Positions 1-7,362 are shown, counted from the first letter of the stretch. The stretch is 14,370 nucleotides of DNA from an uncultured Prevotella sp. (GCA_934215545.1 CAKQAD010000032.1:1-14370); one strand, 5' to 3'. Program-made: numbers and translations. The notes: generated by a model from the sequence alone, not told the origin.

Positions 1-147
1 GCACTTGGTTTGTGGCGTACCATTGCATGTAGCACATGTCTGAGACACCTGTATTGGAGGTTCTTCGATGCCACGATGGTGCGAGAGCAGTTGGCATGCT
101 GCCACCACCAATCCCAGACATAGTATAGATAATATAAGTATTAGCAT
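1..147 (-). CDS. Small N-terminally anchored Cys-containing protein, 3' end cut off by the window
   Basis: The first 49 codons of a minus-strand gene run to the window edge without a stop. The ATG lies 6 bases after the aroA stop codon, so the two are almost certainly cotranscribed. The peptide opens with a hydrophobic stretch (MLILILSILCLGLVVAAC). This could be a membrane anchor or a lipoprotein signal, because VAAC fits a lipobox with Cys18, although the n-region lacks Lys or Arg. A short polar linker follows, then a Cys cluster, TCATCNGTPQTKC (Cys38, 41 and 49), which could bind metal or form disulfides. From memory, Bacteroidales aroA genes are sometimes followed by a small membrane-anchored protein with a similar Cys cluster, but I cannot confirm homology and the function is unknown. 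The reading frame and close coupling are seen directly; the rest is inference. Confidence 0.6.
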   Translation of the reverse strand, partial: MLILILSILCLGLVVAACQLLSHHRGIEEPPIQVSQTCATCNGTPQTKC

Positions 148-153
148 GTGGCT

Positions 154-1407
154 TTATAGTTTTGTTTTGTCTATAGTCCATCCTGCATACTGCAGGTGAT
201 CCCAGAACTGAGGATAGGATTTGGTCACTACCTGAGGGTTGGCAATGCTCAACCCTGGCAACAGCAATGCCGCTGGTGCAAAAGCCATGGCCATACGATG
301 GTCTTCATAGGTTTCGATGATATTGCTTGTTGGTTCGCAGCGAGTTCCATCCCATACAAGGGTATCGCCACTCTCGTCGGTGAGCACATAACCGAGCTTT
401 AGCAGTTCGCGCTTAAGTGCCACTATGCGGTCGGTTTCTTTTATGCGTAGACTCGCCAAACCACTGAAGCGGAATGGAATGCCGCGCATCGCACATGCCA
501 CCACCACCGATTGAGCAAGGTCGGGCACAGAGGTGAAATTATAGTCGAAGCGTGGCAGAGTGCATGGTTGTTTATGCAGGGTCACTATTGTAGAACCATC
601 GACAGGGTCGGTGCCGAAGCGAGTCTTCACGCCAAGCATCGAATATATATATTTCACGATAGAGTCGCCCTGTCGTGAGGCATCGGCAAGACCACGCAAT
701 CGCACTGATGCCTCCATATCGCTGGTTATAGCCATCTGCTCATACCAATACGAGGCTGCGCTCCAGTCGCTCTCCATTACATAATGATGCGGGGCATAGG
801 ACTTAGATCCCACACAAATGGTGTCGGCATCTGTCCACTCTACATCAGCACCAAATTCACGCATCATACACATAGTAAGGTCGATGTATGGACGCGACAC
901 CATATCACCCGTAATATGCAACTCCAGTCCGCCTCGTAACACCGGACCAATCATAATCAGTGCAGAGATAAACTGTGAACTCACATTGCCAGGCATATCC
1001 ACATGCCCTCCAACAAGATGCTTGCCACGTACACGCAATGGTGGGTAGCCAATATCACCTAAGTATTCTATGTCGGCACCCAAATAGCGAAGGGCATCCA
1101 CAAGTGGTCCAATTGGGCGTTGCAGCATGCGCTGGCTACCAGTGAGCACATGCTCGCCTTGGGTAACGGCAAAATAGGCAGTGAGAAAACGCATGGTGGT
1201 GCCTGCCGCACCCACATCGATAGTATGTGGTTTGTGCTGCAGGGCATCGGCAAGAAGCAGGGTATCGTCGCACACCGAAAGGTTACATGGCAGCTCATCG
1301 CACACTGAGAGGGCATGGATTATAAGAGCCCTGTTGCTGACACTTTTTGACGAAGGCAACATTATGGTGGCATCTATGGTAGAGGGGGCTTTCAGCGTAA
1401 ACAACAT
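154..1407 (-). CDS. aroA: 3-phosphoshikimate 1-carboxyvinyltransferase (EPSP synthase)
   Basis: This cytoplasmic enzyme joins shikimate-3-phosphate and phosphoenolpyruvate to give EPSP, the sixth step of the shikimate pathway to aromatic amino acids. Family landmarks appear in order: SSKSVSNR (Lys21, Ser22, Arg26; substrate phosphate binding), AGTTMRFLTA (PEP-binding loop), QRPIGPLVDALRYLGA, SSQFISALIM, SRPYIDLT, PDLAQSV with the conserved catalytic Asp, RIKETDR, and EDHRMAMAFAPAAL near the C terminus. I chose the ATG at 1407 (417 aa), which places the first beta strand directly at the N terminus. The frame stays open to an ATG at 1449, but those extra 14 residues are not family-like and are encoded partly by the repeat arm upstream. 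No Shine-Dalgarno site is visible, as expected in Bacteroidetes. The element at 1434-1630 lies between the start codon and the likely promoter at 1645-1675. A small anchored protein gene follows 6 bases downstream. Confidence 0.97.
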   Translation of the reverse strand: MLFTLKAPSTIDATIMLPSSKSVSNRALIIHALSVCDELPCNLSVCDDTLLLADALQHKPHTIDVGAAGTTMRFLTAYFAVTQGEHVLTGSQRMLQRPIGPLVDALRYLGADIEYLGDIGYPPLRVRGKHLVGGHVDMPGNVSSQFISALIMIGPVLRGGLELHITGDMVSRPYIDLTMCMMREFGADVEWTDADTICVGSKSYAPHHYVMESDWSAASYWYEQMAITSDMEASVRLRGLADASRQGDSIVKYIYSMLGVKTRFGTDPVDGSTIVTLHKQPCTLPRFDYNFTSVPDLAQSVVVACAMRGIPFRFSGLASLRIKETDRIVALKRELLKLGYVLTDESGDTLVWDGTRCEPTSNIIETYEDHRMAMAFAPAALLLPGLSIANPQVVTKSYPQFWDHLQYAGWTIDKTKL

Positions 1408-1433
1408 AATTATATAATTATATATTTGAAATG

Positions 1434-1630
1434 ATAAGTAGGTGTTCAAAATTAAGTTAAATGATTTTATGCCCTATTTTGGTCCGTATATTCAGCTCCG
1501 AAGAGGGAGTGTAGAGGACTACACGACCGATGAGAGCTGGGCATACGGACCAAAAGAGAGCGTAAAGGCATTTGAAAGCATAACTTCTTATAAGATTCAT
1601 ATATGCGATTAATTTTGAACACCTACTTAT
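1434..1630. mobile_element. MITE-like palindromic element with 22-bp perfect terminal inverted repeats
   Basis: Perfect 22-bp inverted repeats occupy 1434-1455 and 1609-1630. Further complementary blocks nest inside: 1477-1489 with 1543-1555 (13 bp, ttttggtccgtat), 1493-1498 with 1534-1539, and 1509-1514 with 1519-1524 around an AGGA loop. The sequence between the 13-bp block and the outer arm is also imperfectly complementary (about 18 of 25), and the right arm carries about 32 extra bases. No transposase or credible gene lies within, so it fits a non-autonomous miniature inverted-repeat element or a large structured repeat. A TA dinucleotide sits symmetrically near each tip, which would suit IS630/mariner-type insertion, but no longer target duplication is visible. 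Each arm contains TAATTTTG reading outward, a match to the Bacteroidetes -7 consensus. The inverted-repeat structure is certain; mobility is inferred. Confidence 0.75.
1447..1454 (-). promoter_or_regulatory. Candidate -7 box (TAATTTTG) carried by the repeat arm, facing aroA
   Basis: On the minus strand this reads TAATTTTG, matching TAnnTTTG, and ends 39 bases before the aroA ATG. No good TTTG lies about 20 bases upstream, so it is weak evidence for a promoter. The mirror copy at 1610-1617 points the other way, out of the right arm. Confidence 0.3.
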
Positions 1631-1644
1631 GTTTGTCTGTATCG

Positions 1645-1675
1645 CAAATGTAAGCAATTAATCGCAAACTGGCAA
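1645..1675 (-). promoter_or_regulatory. Likely aroA promoter, upstream of the MITE-like element
   Basis: On the minus strand, TTG (1673-1675) is followed after exactly 20 bases by TACATTTG (1645-1652). This fits the Bacteroidetes sigma-ABfr -33/-7 pattern. Transcription would start near 1638 and run through the whole palindromic element before reaching the aroA start at 1407, giving a leader of about 230 bases dominated by one long hairpin. Confidence 0.5.
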
Positions 1676-1720
1676 GTTTAAAAATATAAAAGAATGTTTA
1701 AAGCCGGAGGGATTTGTTGA

Positions 1721-1849
1721 AGATATGCTGCACTTATCGACCCTAACACCAACGAACTCAATGTCATCTACACCAACGATGGCTTGCACATGCTGGGCAG
1801 GGGCTATCAGAAATGGGCAGAGATACTTAAGCCTTACATAAAGAAATGA
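1721..1849 (+). pseudogene. C-terminal relic of an SGNH/GDSL-family hydrolase
   Basis: A 42-codon stretch with no start codon, closed in frame by a TGA upstream (1718-1720), ends in a proper stop at 1847-1849. It reads RYAALIDPNTNELNVIYTND, then GLHMLGRGYQKWAEILKPYIKK. The DPxTNEL...YTNDGLHxLGxGYxxWAxxLKPYI pattern is the characteristic end of SGNH/GDSL hydrolases (sialate O-acetylesterase or lipase-like), where DGLH is block V carrying the catalytic Asp and His. The catalytic Ser block and the rest of the enzyme are absent. It is therefore a decayed fragment, not a functional gene. It lies next to the palindromic element, which suggests past rearrangement here. It is not simply a copy of the intact esterase at the right end of the window, whose C terminus differs. 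Confidence 0.7.
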
Positions 1850-2016
1850 AGTTTCATCCGAGAAATGGAGTGATAACTTTTCATGTTTTATTCCGTCCCG
1901 TTTTTTCTGTCCCGAGATATTTTGTCTCGAGAAAGAAAACCAGAGTAAAGAAAAATTCTTTAATTCTCTAATTACTTCCCGTTGGTCAGTGGGTCTTCGA
2001 CTAATCTCGGGACAAA
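1850..2016. repeat. Gene-free spacer with three copies of TGTCyCGAGA
   Basis: TGTCCCGAGAT occurs at 1908-1918 and returns inverted at 2004-2014 (11-bp perfect inverted repeat). A third, near-identical copy, TGTCTCGAGA, is at 1923-1932 in direct orientation. Between them lie short A/T-rich hairpins (for example AAAGAA...TTCTTT). There is no coding potential I trust. The inverted copy abuts the T-tract of the trxA terminator. The role is unknown; it may be relic sequence from an older insertion. Confidence 0.5.
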
Positions 2017-2064
2017 AAATATCCCCGACATCTCACTGCTTGCCAGCAGATGTCGGGGATATTT
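2017..2064 (-). terminator. Rho-independent terminator of the dnaE-trxA unit
   Basis: A 17-bp perfect stem pairs 2017-2033 with 2048-2064 (core atccccgacatct / agatgtcggggat) around a 14-base loop. On the minus strand the stem runs directly into a T run (ATATTTTTTG). It begins 20 bases after the trxA stop codon. Confidence 0.9.
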
Positions 2065-2084
2065 ACGTTTATTGCTATAATGTT

Positions 2085-2405
2085 TTACTTGTTAAGAAGC
2101 TCGTCGAACTTCTCGCGCAGAGCGCCTTCGGTAATAGCTCCAACATGCTTGCCCACAAGTTGGCCGCCCTTAAAGAACAGCAGTGTAGGAATGTTGCGCA
2201 CACCGAATTCTATTGTCACATCATCATTCTCCTCTACATCACACTTGCCCACAACGAGCTTGCCATCATATTCTACTGCAAGCTTGCTGACAATAGGAGA
2301 AATCAGGCGACATGGACCACACCATGTAGCCCAAAGGTCTACCACCAATGGCAACTCGCCATTCTTGTAATCATTGAGATTGTCTGTTGTAATCTTTACT
2401 TCCAT
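2085..2405 (-). CDS. trxA: Thioredoxin
   Basis: A small cytoplasmic dithiol-disulfide oxidoreductase that passes electrons from thioredoxin reductase to substrates such as ribonucleotide reductase and peroxiredoxins. At 106 aa it has the usual thioredoxin length and has no signal peptide. The active site WCGPC is at Trp28-Cys32, preceded by the usual VVDLWATWC strand. The cis-proline loop is NIPT (Pro73), followed by the FFKGGQLVGKHVG strand pair. An extra Cys55 lies in the GKCDVEEN strand. The gene starts 29 bases after dnaE on the same strand and is followed by a strong terminator, so it is probably the last gene of a dnaE-trxA transcript. No separate promoter is apparent in the gap, which is A/T-rich only. 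Thioredoxin beside the replicative polymerase is a recurring arrangement in Bacteroidales, to my knowledge. Confidence 0.96.
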   Translation of the reverse strand: MEVKITTDNLNDYKNGELPLVVDLWATWCGPCRLISPIVSKLAVEYDGKLVVGKCDVEENDDVTIEFGVRNIPTLLFFKGGQLVGKHVGAITEGALREKFDELLNK

Positions 2406-2434
2406 TTTCTTATTGTTTTATTATTATCGATTAA

Positions 2435-5400
2435 TCAATTTATTTTATATCTTACGCTGATATCCTCGTCAGGCTGATTCAGACCATCAAGGAAATCAAG
2501 GAGTTTGCGGTTTACATCCACGGTATGATTTCTGCTGAAAAGCGTTACATCGGAATTGTGCTCCACATCGTGCACCACGAAATATAACGGCACCTGGCCA
2601 TGACACTCTGTTAGCATAGTGGTAAGATCGTTGGCAGCAGCACCAGTAAAGAAGGTGGTGTCTACATATATCGTAAATTTGTCTATCGCCTTATCCTTCA
2701 CATCGCTAAGAAACTCCACGCTCTTTATCACCATGTCGTAGGCATCGGGGTTGTTTCGGAAGCGCTGCTGACATTTGGCAGTGATATACACGGGATATTC
2801 TTCTTGCAGCATTCCCTGCCATTTTGTCCATTCCTCGCCAAAGAGTGCAAGCTCGCCCTGTCCTTCAAAGTCTTCTATGGTTACAATGCCAAAGGGTTTA
2901 TTGGTCTTAGTCCAGCGTGACGACACGGCTGTAATGATACCACCAAACGACACCTCTTCTCTCGATGCTAGCTCTCGCTTATCCATATCACGATTCACTT
3001 GAGGGCATTTAAGACTACACATGTGGTTGAGCACCACGGCATAGTCGTCGAGTGGGTGTGCCGACAGATAAATTCCCACGAGGTCGCGTTCTTTCTTGAG
3101 CAGTTCCATAGTGCTCCATGGCTCTACAGTAGGCACTGGAGGTGTTGTAATCTCTACTCCACCCATATCGCCGAAGAGCGAGTTTTGCATTTGGTTTTGC
3201 TCTGTCTGATAGACCTGTCCATAACGCAGCAGGGTTTCTACGAAGGTGTCACCTTTAGCGTTCTGCCCAAAGTATTGCTCGCGCTTGATGCCAAACGAAT
3301 CGAAGCCACCACTCAATGCCAGCGACTCCAGTGCCTTTCGATTTACTGCCGAGAGATTGACACGCTGCACAAAGTCGAAGATGTCGCGGTAGGCACCATT
3401 TTTCTCTCGTTCACTGATGATTGCTACAGCGGCGGCATCGCCCATGCCCTTAATGGCAGAGAGGCCGAAACGCACCTCGCCCTTCTTATTGGCAGAGAAC
3501 TTACGCTGACTTTCGTTGACATCTGGTCCGAGACATGGTATGCCCATATTCTGACACTCCGACATGAGCTTAGTTATCTTGGTGATATCGTTGATGCATC
3601 GGCTCATATTACCTGCCATGAATTCGGCTGGATAATGTGCTTTTAGATATGCCGTTTGATAAGCCACCCACGAATAGCATGTTGCGTGCGACTTATTAAA
3701 GGCGTAGGATGCGAATTTCTCCCAGTCTTTCCATATCTTGTCGAGCACCTCTGGGTCGTGGCCGTTCTTCTTGCCTCCCTCGATAAACTTGGGCTTCATG
3801 GCATCTACGATGGCTTTCTTCTTCTTACCCATTGCCTTACGCAAAGCATCTGATTCGCCTCGAGTGAAGTTGGCAAGTTGTCGCGACAAAAGCATCACCT
3901 GCTCCTGATACACGGTAATGCCATAGGTGTCTTTAAGATACTTTTCCATGCATGGGATGTCGTATTTTATCTCTTCCTTGCCGTTCTTACGTGCAATGAA
4001 CGAGGGTATATAGTCCATAGGTCCTGGACGATACAGGGCGTTCATGGCAATAAGGTCTTCGAATACGGTGGGCTTTAGCTCGCGCAGATATTTCTGCATA
4101 CCTGCCGACTCAAATTGGAATGTGCCTATAGTACGGCCTTCTTGATATAGTTTATAGGTAAGCTCATCGTCGATAGGAATAGTGTCGAGGTCGATAGTAA
4201 TGCCACGCGTTAGGCGTATATTCTCCACCGTTTCCTTCATGATAGATAGTGTAGAGAGTCCGAGGAAGTCCATCTTGATAAGTCCTGTCTCCTCGATAAC
4301 ATGTCCGTCGTATTGTGTAGCGAGCAGCTTGTGGCCTGGATCACTCTTGTCTTCGGCTGTCGACACTGGCACCCAGTCGCTGATGGCATCGCGGCAGATA
4401 ATCGTACCACAAGCATGTATGCCTGTGCCACGCACTGTACCCTCGAGCATCTTGGCATATTTTATGGTGTTTGCCATCTGCGGATTGGCACTTGCCTCGG
4501 CCTCACGAAGTTCTGGCACGCTCTTTATGGCGTTGGGCAGATTCATTTTCAGTCCATCGGGCAGTTTGTCGGGTATTGCTTTGCACAGGCGGTTGGTGAC
4601 ATCGAGTGGTAGCTTCTCTACACGTGCCACATCCTTGATGGAGTTCTTTGTGGCCATGGTACCATATGTTATAATATGTGCCACCTTGTCGTGGCCATAC
4701 TTATCCTCAACCCATTCCAGCACTTTGCCTCGTCCGTCGTCGTCGAAGTCGGTATCGATATCAGGTAGCGAGATACGGTCGGGATTTAGGAAGCGCTCGA
4801 ACAGTAGGTCGTACTTTATTGGGTCTACCTTTGTAATGCCTAAGCAGTAGGCTACCACCGAGCCAGCAGCCGAACCACGACCCGGACCTACCATTACTCC
4901 AAGTTCATCACGAGCGGAGTTGATAAAGTCTTGCACAATAAGGAAGTAGCCTGGGAAACCCATGGTTTTCATAATGTGCAACTCAAACTTTATGCGTTCA
5001 CTCACTTCGTCTGACAGTGGGTCGCCATACAGACGGCGTGCACCATCGTAGGCAAGCTTTGCCAAATAATCGGCCTCGAACTTTATGCGATACAATTTCT
5101 CTATACCACCCAGCTTCTTTATCTTGCTCTCAGCCTCCTCATGACTCATTATATCATTGCCATTCTCATCGGTAGTAAACTCACGGAACAGTTCTTCGGG
5201 GGTAATGCGCTTGCGTGTATCGTCCTCAGTGCCAAACTCTTTTGGAATCGGGAAGAATGGCATAATAGGTGCATGGTCGATGGAGTAGAACTCTACCTTG
5301 TCGAGCACTTCAAGTGTGTTGGCAAGAGCCTCTGGCACATCGGCAAACACCTCATTCATCTCTGCCTGTGTCTTAAACCACTCTTGCTTTGAATAGAGCA

Positions 5401-6172
5401 TACGTGTGGGGTCGTTAAGGTCTTTACCGGTGGACAGACATAGCAAATGGTCGTGTGCCTCGGCATTGTCTTGATTTACGAAGTGGCAATCGTTTGTACA
5501 CACTAATTTTATACCATATTCATGCGCCAGTTTTATGAGTTCTTTATTTGCTTTCTGTTGCAATGGGAATGTCTCACGATTGGCTCTTTGGTGTGGATCT
5601 TTCACCTCATGGCGCTGCAACTCCAGATAGTAGTCGTCGCCAAAAAGACCCTTATACCACTCTATCGCTTCACGTGCTCCGGCAATGTCGCCCTTGAGAA
5701 TTTTCGATGGCACCTCGCCAGCGATACATGCCGAGCATACAATAAGGTCTTCGTGATAACGCTGAAGATCGTCGCGGTCGGTACGTGGCTTTGAATAAAA
5801 ACCATCGACCCATGCTCTCGACACCAGTTTTATAAGGTTCTTGTAGCCATTGTAGTTCTTTGCAAGCACTATAAGGTGATAGCCGCCCATATCGCCACGT
5901 TCCTTTTCGTGGTCGCTCTTATGTCGGCGTGCCACATACATCTCGCATCCAAAAATAGGTTTGAATGGCTCCTTGCCTTGCTCCTTTAGTTTTTTGTTCA
6001 CCCCATTGCAATAGTTAAAGAGTTCCTTCACGCCAAACATATTACCATGGTCGGTAATTGCCATGCCACGCATACCATCTTCCACAGCCTTATCCACGAG
6101 TTTTTGCACGCTCGACTGACCATCGAGAATGGAATAATAGGTGTGTACATGAAGGTGAACAAATTGTTGCAT
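2435..6172 (-). CDS. dnaE: DNA polymerase III alpha subunit (replicative polymerase, C family)
   Basis: Catalytic subunit of the replicative holoenzyme, DnaE1 type, 1245 aa. The N-terminal PHP domain (about residues 1-290) begins FVHLHVHTYYSILDG and continues with ITDHGNMFG, YYLELQRHEV and CTNDCHFV...EAHDHL. The metal-ligand His and Asp residues look retained, unlike E. coli, so a metal-dependent PHP (possibly proofreading) activity is plausible. The palm holds GPGRGSAAGSVVAYCLG and PDIDTDFDDDGRGKV near residue 469, with the paired catalytic aspartates. Fingers motifs include LYRPGPMDYIPSFI, YQEQVM and SYAFNKSHATCYSWVAYQTAYLKAHYP. A helix-hairpin-helix region follows (FGLSAIKGMGDAAAVAI), then a C-terminal OB-fold (about 1050-1150; GGIITAVSSRWTKTNKPFGIVTIEDFEG) and a degenerate tail. 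Length is normal for Bacteroidales and the gene is intact. It is transcribed divergently from psd and reads on into trxA. Confidence 0.98.
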   Translation of the reverse strand: MQQFVHLHVHTYYSILDGQSSVQKLVDKAVEDGMRGMAITDHGNMFGVKELFNYCNGVNKKLKEQGKEPFKPIFGCEMYVARRHKSDHEKERGDMGGYHLIVLAKNYNGYKNLIKLVSRAWVDGFYSKPRTDRDDLQRYHEDLIVCSACIAGEVPSKILKGDIAGAREAIEWYKGLFGDDYYLELQRHEVKDPHQRANRETFPLQQKANKELIKLAHEYGIKLVCTNDCHFVNQDNAEAHDHLLCLSTGKDLNDPTRMLYSKQEWFKTQAEMNEVFADVPEALANTLEVLDKVEFYSIDHAPIMPFFPIPKEFGTEDDTRKRITPEELFREFTTDENGNDIMSHEEAESKIKKLGGIEKLYRIKFEADYLAKLAYDGARRLYGDPLSDEVSERIKFELHIMKTMGFPGYFLIVQDFINSARDELGVMVGPGRGSAAGSVVAYCLGITKVDPIKYDLLFERFLNPDRISLPDIDTDFDDDGRGKVLEWVEDKYGHDKVAHIITYGTMATKNSIKDVARVEKLPLDVTNRLCKAIPDKLPDGLKMNLPNAIKSVPELREAEASANPQMANTIKYAKMLEGTVRGTGIHACGTIICRDAISDWVPVSTAEDKSDPGHKLLATQYDGHVIEETGLIKMDFLGLSTLSIMKETVENIRLTRGITIDLDTIPIDDELTYKLYQEGRTIGTFQFESAGMQKYLRELKPTVFEDLIAMNALYRPGPMDYIPSFIARKNGKEEIKYDIPCMEKYLKDTYGITVYQEQVMLLSRQLANFTRGESDALRKAMGKKKKAIVDAMKPKFIEGGKKNGHDPEVLDKIWKDWEKFASYAFNKSHATCYSWVAYQTAYLKAHYPAEFMAGNMSRCINDITKITKLMSECQNMGIPCLGPDVNESQRKFSANKKGEVRFGLSAIKGMGDAAAVAIISEREKNGAYRDIFDFVQRVNLSAVNRKALESLALSGGFDSFGIKREQYFGQNAKGDTFVETLLRYGQVYQTEQNQMQNSLFGDMGGVEITTPPVPTVEPWSTMELLKKERDLVGIYLSAHPLDDYAVVLNHMCSLKCPQVNRDMDKRELASREEVSFGGIITAVSSRWTKTNKPFGIVTIEDFEGQGELALFGEEWTKWQGMLQEEYPVYITAKCQQRFRNNPDAYDMVIKSVEFLSDVKDKAIDKFTIYVDTTFFTGAAANDLTTMLTECHGQVPLYFVVHDVEHNSDVTLFSRNHTVDVNRKLLDFLDGLNQPDEDISVRYKIN

Positions 6173-6334
6173 TGCTTATCGGGTTTTTATTTACAGCACA
6201 AAGGTAGTCAAACTATTGCAGATAAGTGTAAGTAGCAATGACATTTTTTTGATGCCACGGGGATTATTTTCGGTCGACAACACATGGTAAGTAAGGATAA
6301 TAACGGCTTCTAAAACAAGTTTTTTACATATATA
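6173..6334. other. Divergent dnaE/psd intergenic region, dnaE side
   Basis: No gene is visible here. It holds the dnaE leader, a candidate dnaE -7 box at 6199-6206 and A/T-rich sequence running up to the psd promoter. Short hydrophobic reading frames overlap the dnaE 5' end but show no family features. Confidence 0.5.
6199..6206 (-). promoter_or_regulatory. Candidate dnaE -7 box (TACCTTTG)
   Basis: The minus strand reads TACCTTTG, an exact TAnnTTTG match, 26 bases before the dnaE ATG. I see no convincing -33 TTTG at the expected 19-21 base spacing, so only half of the promoter is supported. Confidence 0.4.
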
Positions 6335-6366
6335 TTTGTGGCATTTGTAAAAAAAACGTAACTTTG
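6335..6366 (+). promoter_or_regulatory. psd promoter (TTTG-N20-TAACTTTG)
   Basis: TTTG at 6335-6338 and TAACTTTG at 6359-6366 are separated by 20 bases, an essentially ideal Bacteroidetes primary-sigma promoter. Transcription should begin near 6373, leaving a leader of about 140 bases before the likely psd ATG at 6515. That leader contains a small GTGCCT/AGGCAC pairing (6379-6384 with 6416-6421). Confidence 0.75.
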
Positions 6367-6514
6367 CAACGGATTTATGTGCCTAAACGACAAGACAACC
6401 TTAACTCTTTTAACAAGGCACTTGAAAAACATCCGGCAACATTCAATCTACACCTCGACAGCCACCATTGACAAAAGAAACGTAAGTGTGGCTTCGCATA
6501 CCCCATATTCTATT

Positions 6515-7210
6515 ATGATAAAGAAGAAAATCAACAAGCTTAAGAAAATACGCATACACAGAGAAGGCACCGACACCCTGCTCTATGGTTTCATTGCATT
6601 GGCTGCCATTGCCTTGCTGCTTTGGCGCTATGAAGAAACCCATGTGGCATTTTGGTGTTTCACTGTCATCATGGGTATAGTGTATGCCATAGTCATCAAC
6701 TTCTTCCGTTGCCCCGTGCGCTACTTTCCAACAGAAGACACAGAGAAGATTGTAGTTGCTCCAGCTGATGGCAGAGTAGTAGTGATAGAAGAAGTGGATG
6801 AAGACACCTACTTCCACGACCGCCGCATCATGGTAAGCATATTCATGAGTCTTTTCAACGTGCATGCCAACTGGTTCCCAGTAGATGGCAAAGTAAAGAA
6901 GGTGGCGCACTACAATGGCAACTTCCACAAGGCATGGCTTCCAAAGGCTTCTGAAGAGAACGAGCATGCCGATGTGGTAATAACCACTCCCGAAGGCACC
7001 GACATCCTGTGCCGACAGATAGCTGGTGCTGTGGCTCGCCGCATCGTTACCTATGCAAAGGAAGGCGAAGACTGCTACATCGACGAGCACATGGGATTCA
7101 TCAAGTTCGGATCACGCGTAGATGTGTATCTGCCGTTAGGCACAGAAGTGTGCGTAAAGATGGGGCAGACCACCACTGGCGACCAAACGATAATCGCCAA
7201 GCTGAAATAA
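6515..7210 (+). CDS. psd: Phosphatidylserine decarboxylase proenzyme
   Basis: A membrane enzyme that decarboxylates phosphatidylserine to phosphatidylethanolamine using a pyruvoyl group formed by self-cleavage. At 231 aa it matches the short form of the family. Two hydrophobic segments near the N terminus (about 21-37 and 44-64) follow a basic start, [16 protein letters not shown]. Conserved blocks include [39 protein letters not shown] and the self-processing site [13 protein letters not shown], where cleavage between Gly199 and Ser200 would yield the alpha chain with its pyruvoyl cap. I chose the ATG at 6515 because the family begins with this basic motif. The frame stays open to an ATG at 6377, but those 46 residues resemble no Psd sequence and start almost at the predicted transcription start. 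pssA, the preceding enzyme of the pathway, lies downstream after a terminator. Confidence 0.96.
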   Translation: MIKKKINKLKKIRIHREGTDTLLYGFIALAAIALLLWRYEETHVAFWCFTVIMGIVYAIVINFFRCPVRYFPTEDTEKIVVAPADGRVVVIEEVDEDTYFHDRRIMVSIFMSLFNVHANWFPVDGKVKKVAHYNGNFHKAWLPKASEENEHADVVITTPEGTDILCRQIAGAVARRIVTYAKEGEDCYIDEHMGFIKFGSRVDVYLPLGTEVCVKMGQTTTGDQTIIAKLK

Positions 7211-7251
7211 TAGGCATAGCGACACATTAAAAAGATAACAAAACGCATATC

Positions 7252-7298
7252 AGTGCATTGCAAATCCATCCTTTTGGTTATGCAATGCACTTTTTTTT
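7252..7298 (+). terminator. Rho-independent terminator after psd
   Basis: An 11-bp perfect stem, agtgcattgca (7252-7262) with tgcaatgcact (7281-7291), encloses an 18-base loop and leads into an uninterrupted T run. It starts 42 bases after the psd stop, so psd and pssA are at least partly separate transcripts. Confidence 0.85.
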
Positions 7299-7340
7299 GT
7301 TTTTTTGTTCTTTTTCAGTCACAATTTATTCAATATTTCT

Positions 7341-7348
7341 TACCTTTG
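7341..7348 (+). promoter_or_regulatory. Candidate pssA -7 box (TACCTTTG)
   Basis: An exact TAnnTTTG match 97 bases before the pssA ATG and 43 bases after the psd terminator. No clear TTTG stands at the -33 position; the upstream sequence is T-rich. Confidence 0.5.
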
Positions 7349-7362
7349 CACATGTTTGGGTA

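Noticed and set aside
1989..2477. 162-codon plus-strand open frame across trxA
   Set aside because: It lies antisense to the clearly functional trxA and its terminator and shows no family features; it is a shadow frame.
2999..3646. 215-codon plus-strand open frame inside dnaE
   Set aside because: It is antisense to conserved dnaE sequence, lacks domains, and its composition is explained by dnaE codon usage.
4182..4850. 222-codon plus-strand Ser-rich open frame inside dnaE
   Set aside because: It is antisense to the dnaE catalytic core; the Ser-rich translation reflects the complement of dnaE codons.
6443..7090. 215-codon minus-strand open frame opposite psd
   Set aside because: psd is intact with its processing motif; the His/Tyr/Val-rich antisense translation has no recognisable domain.
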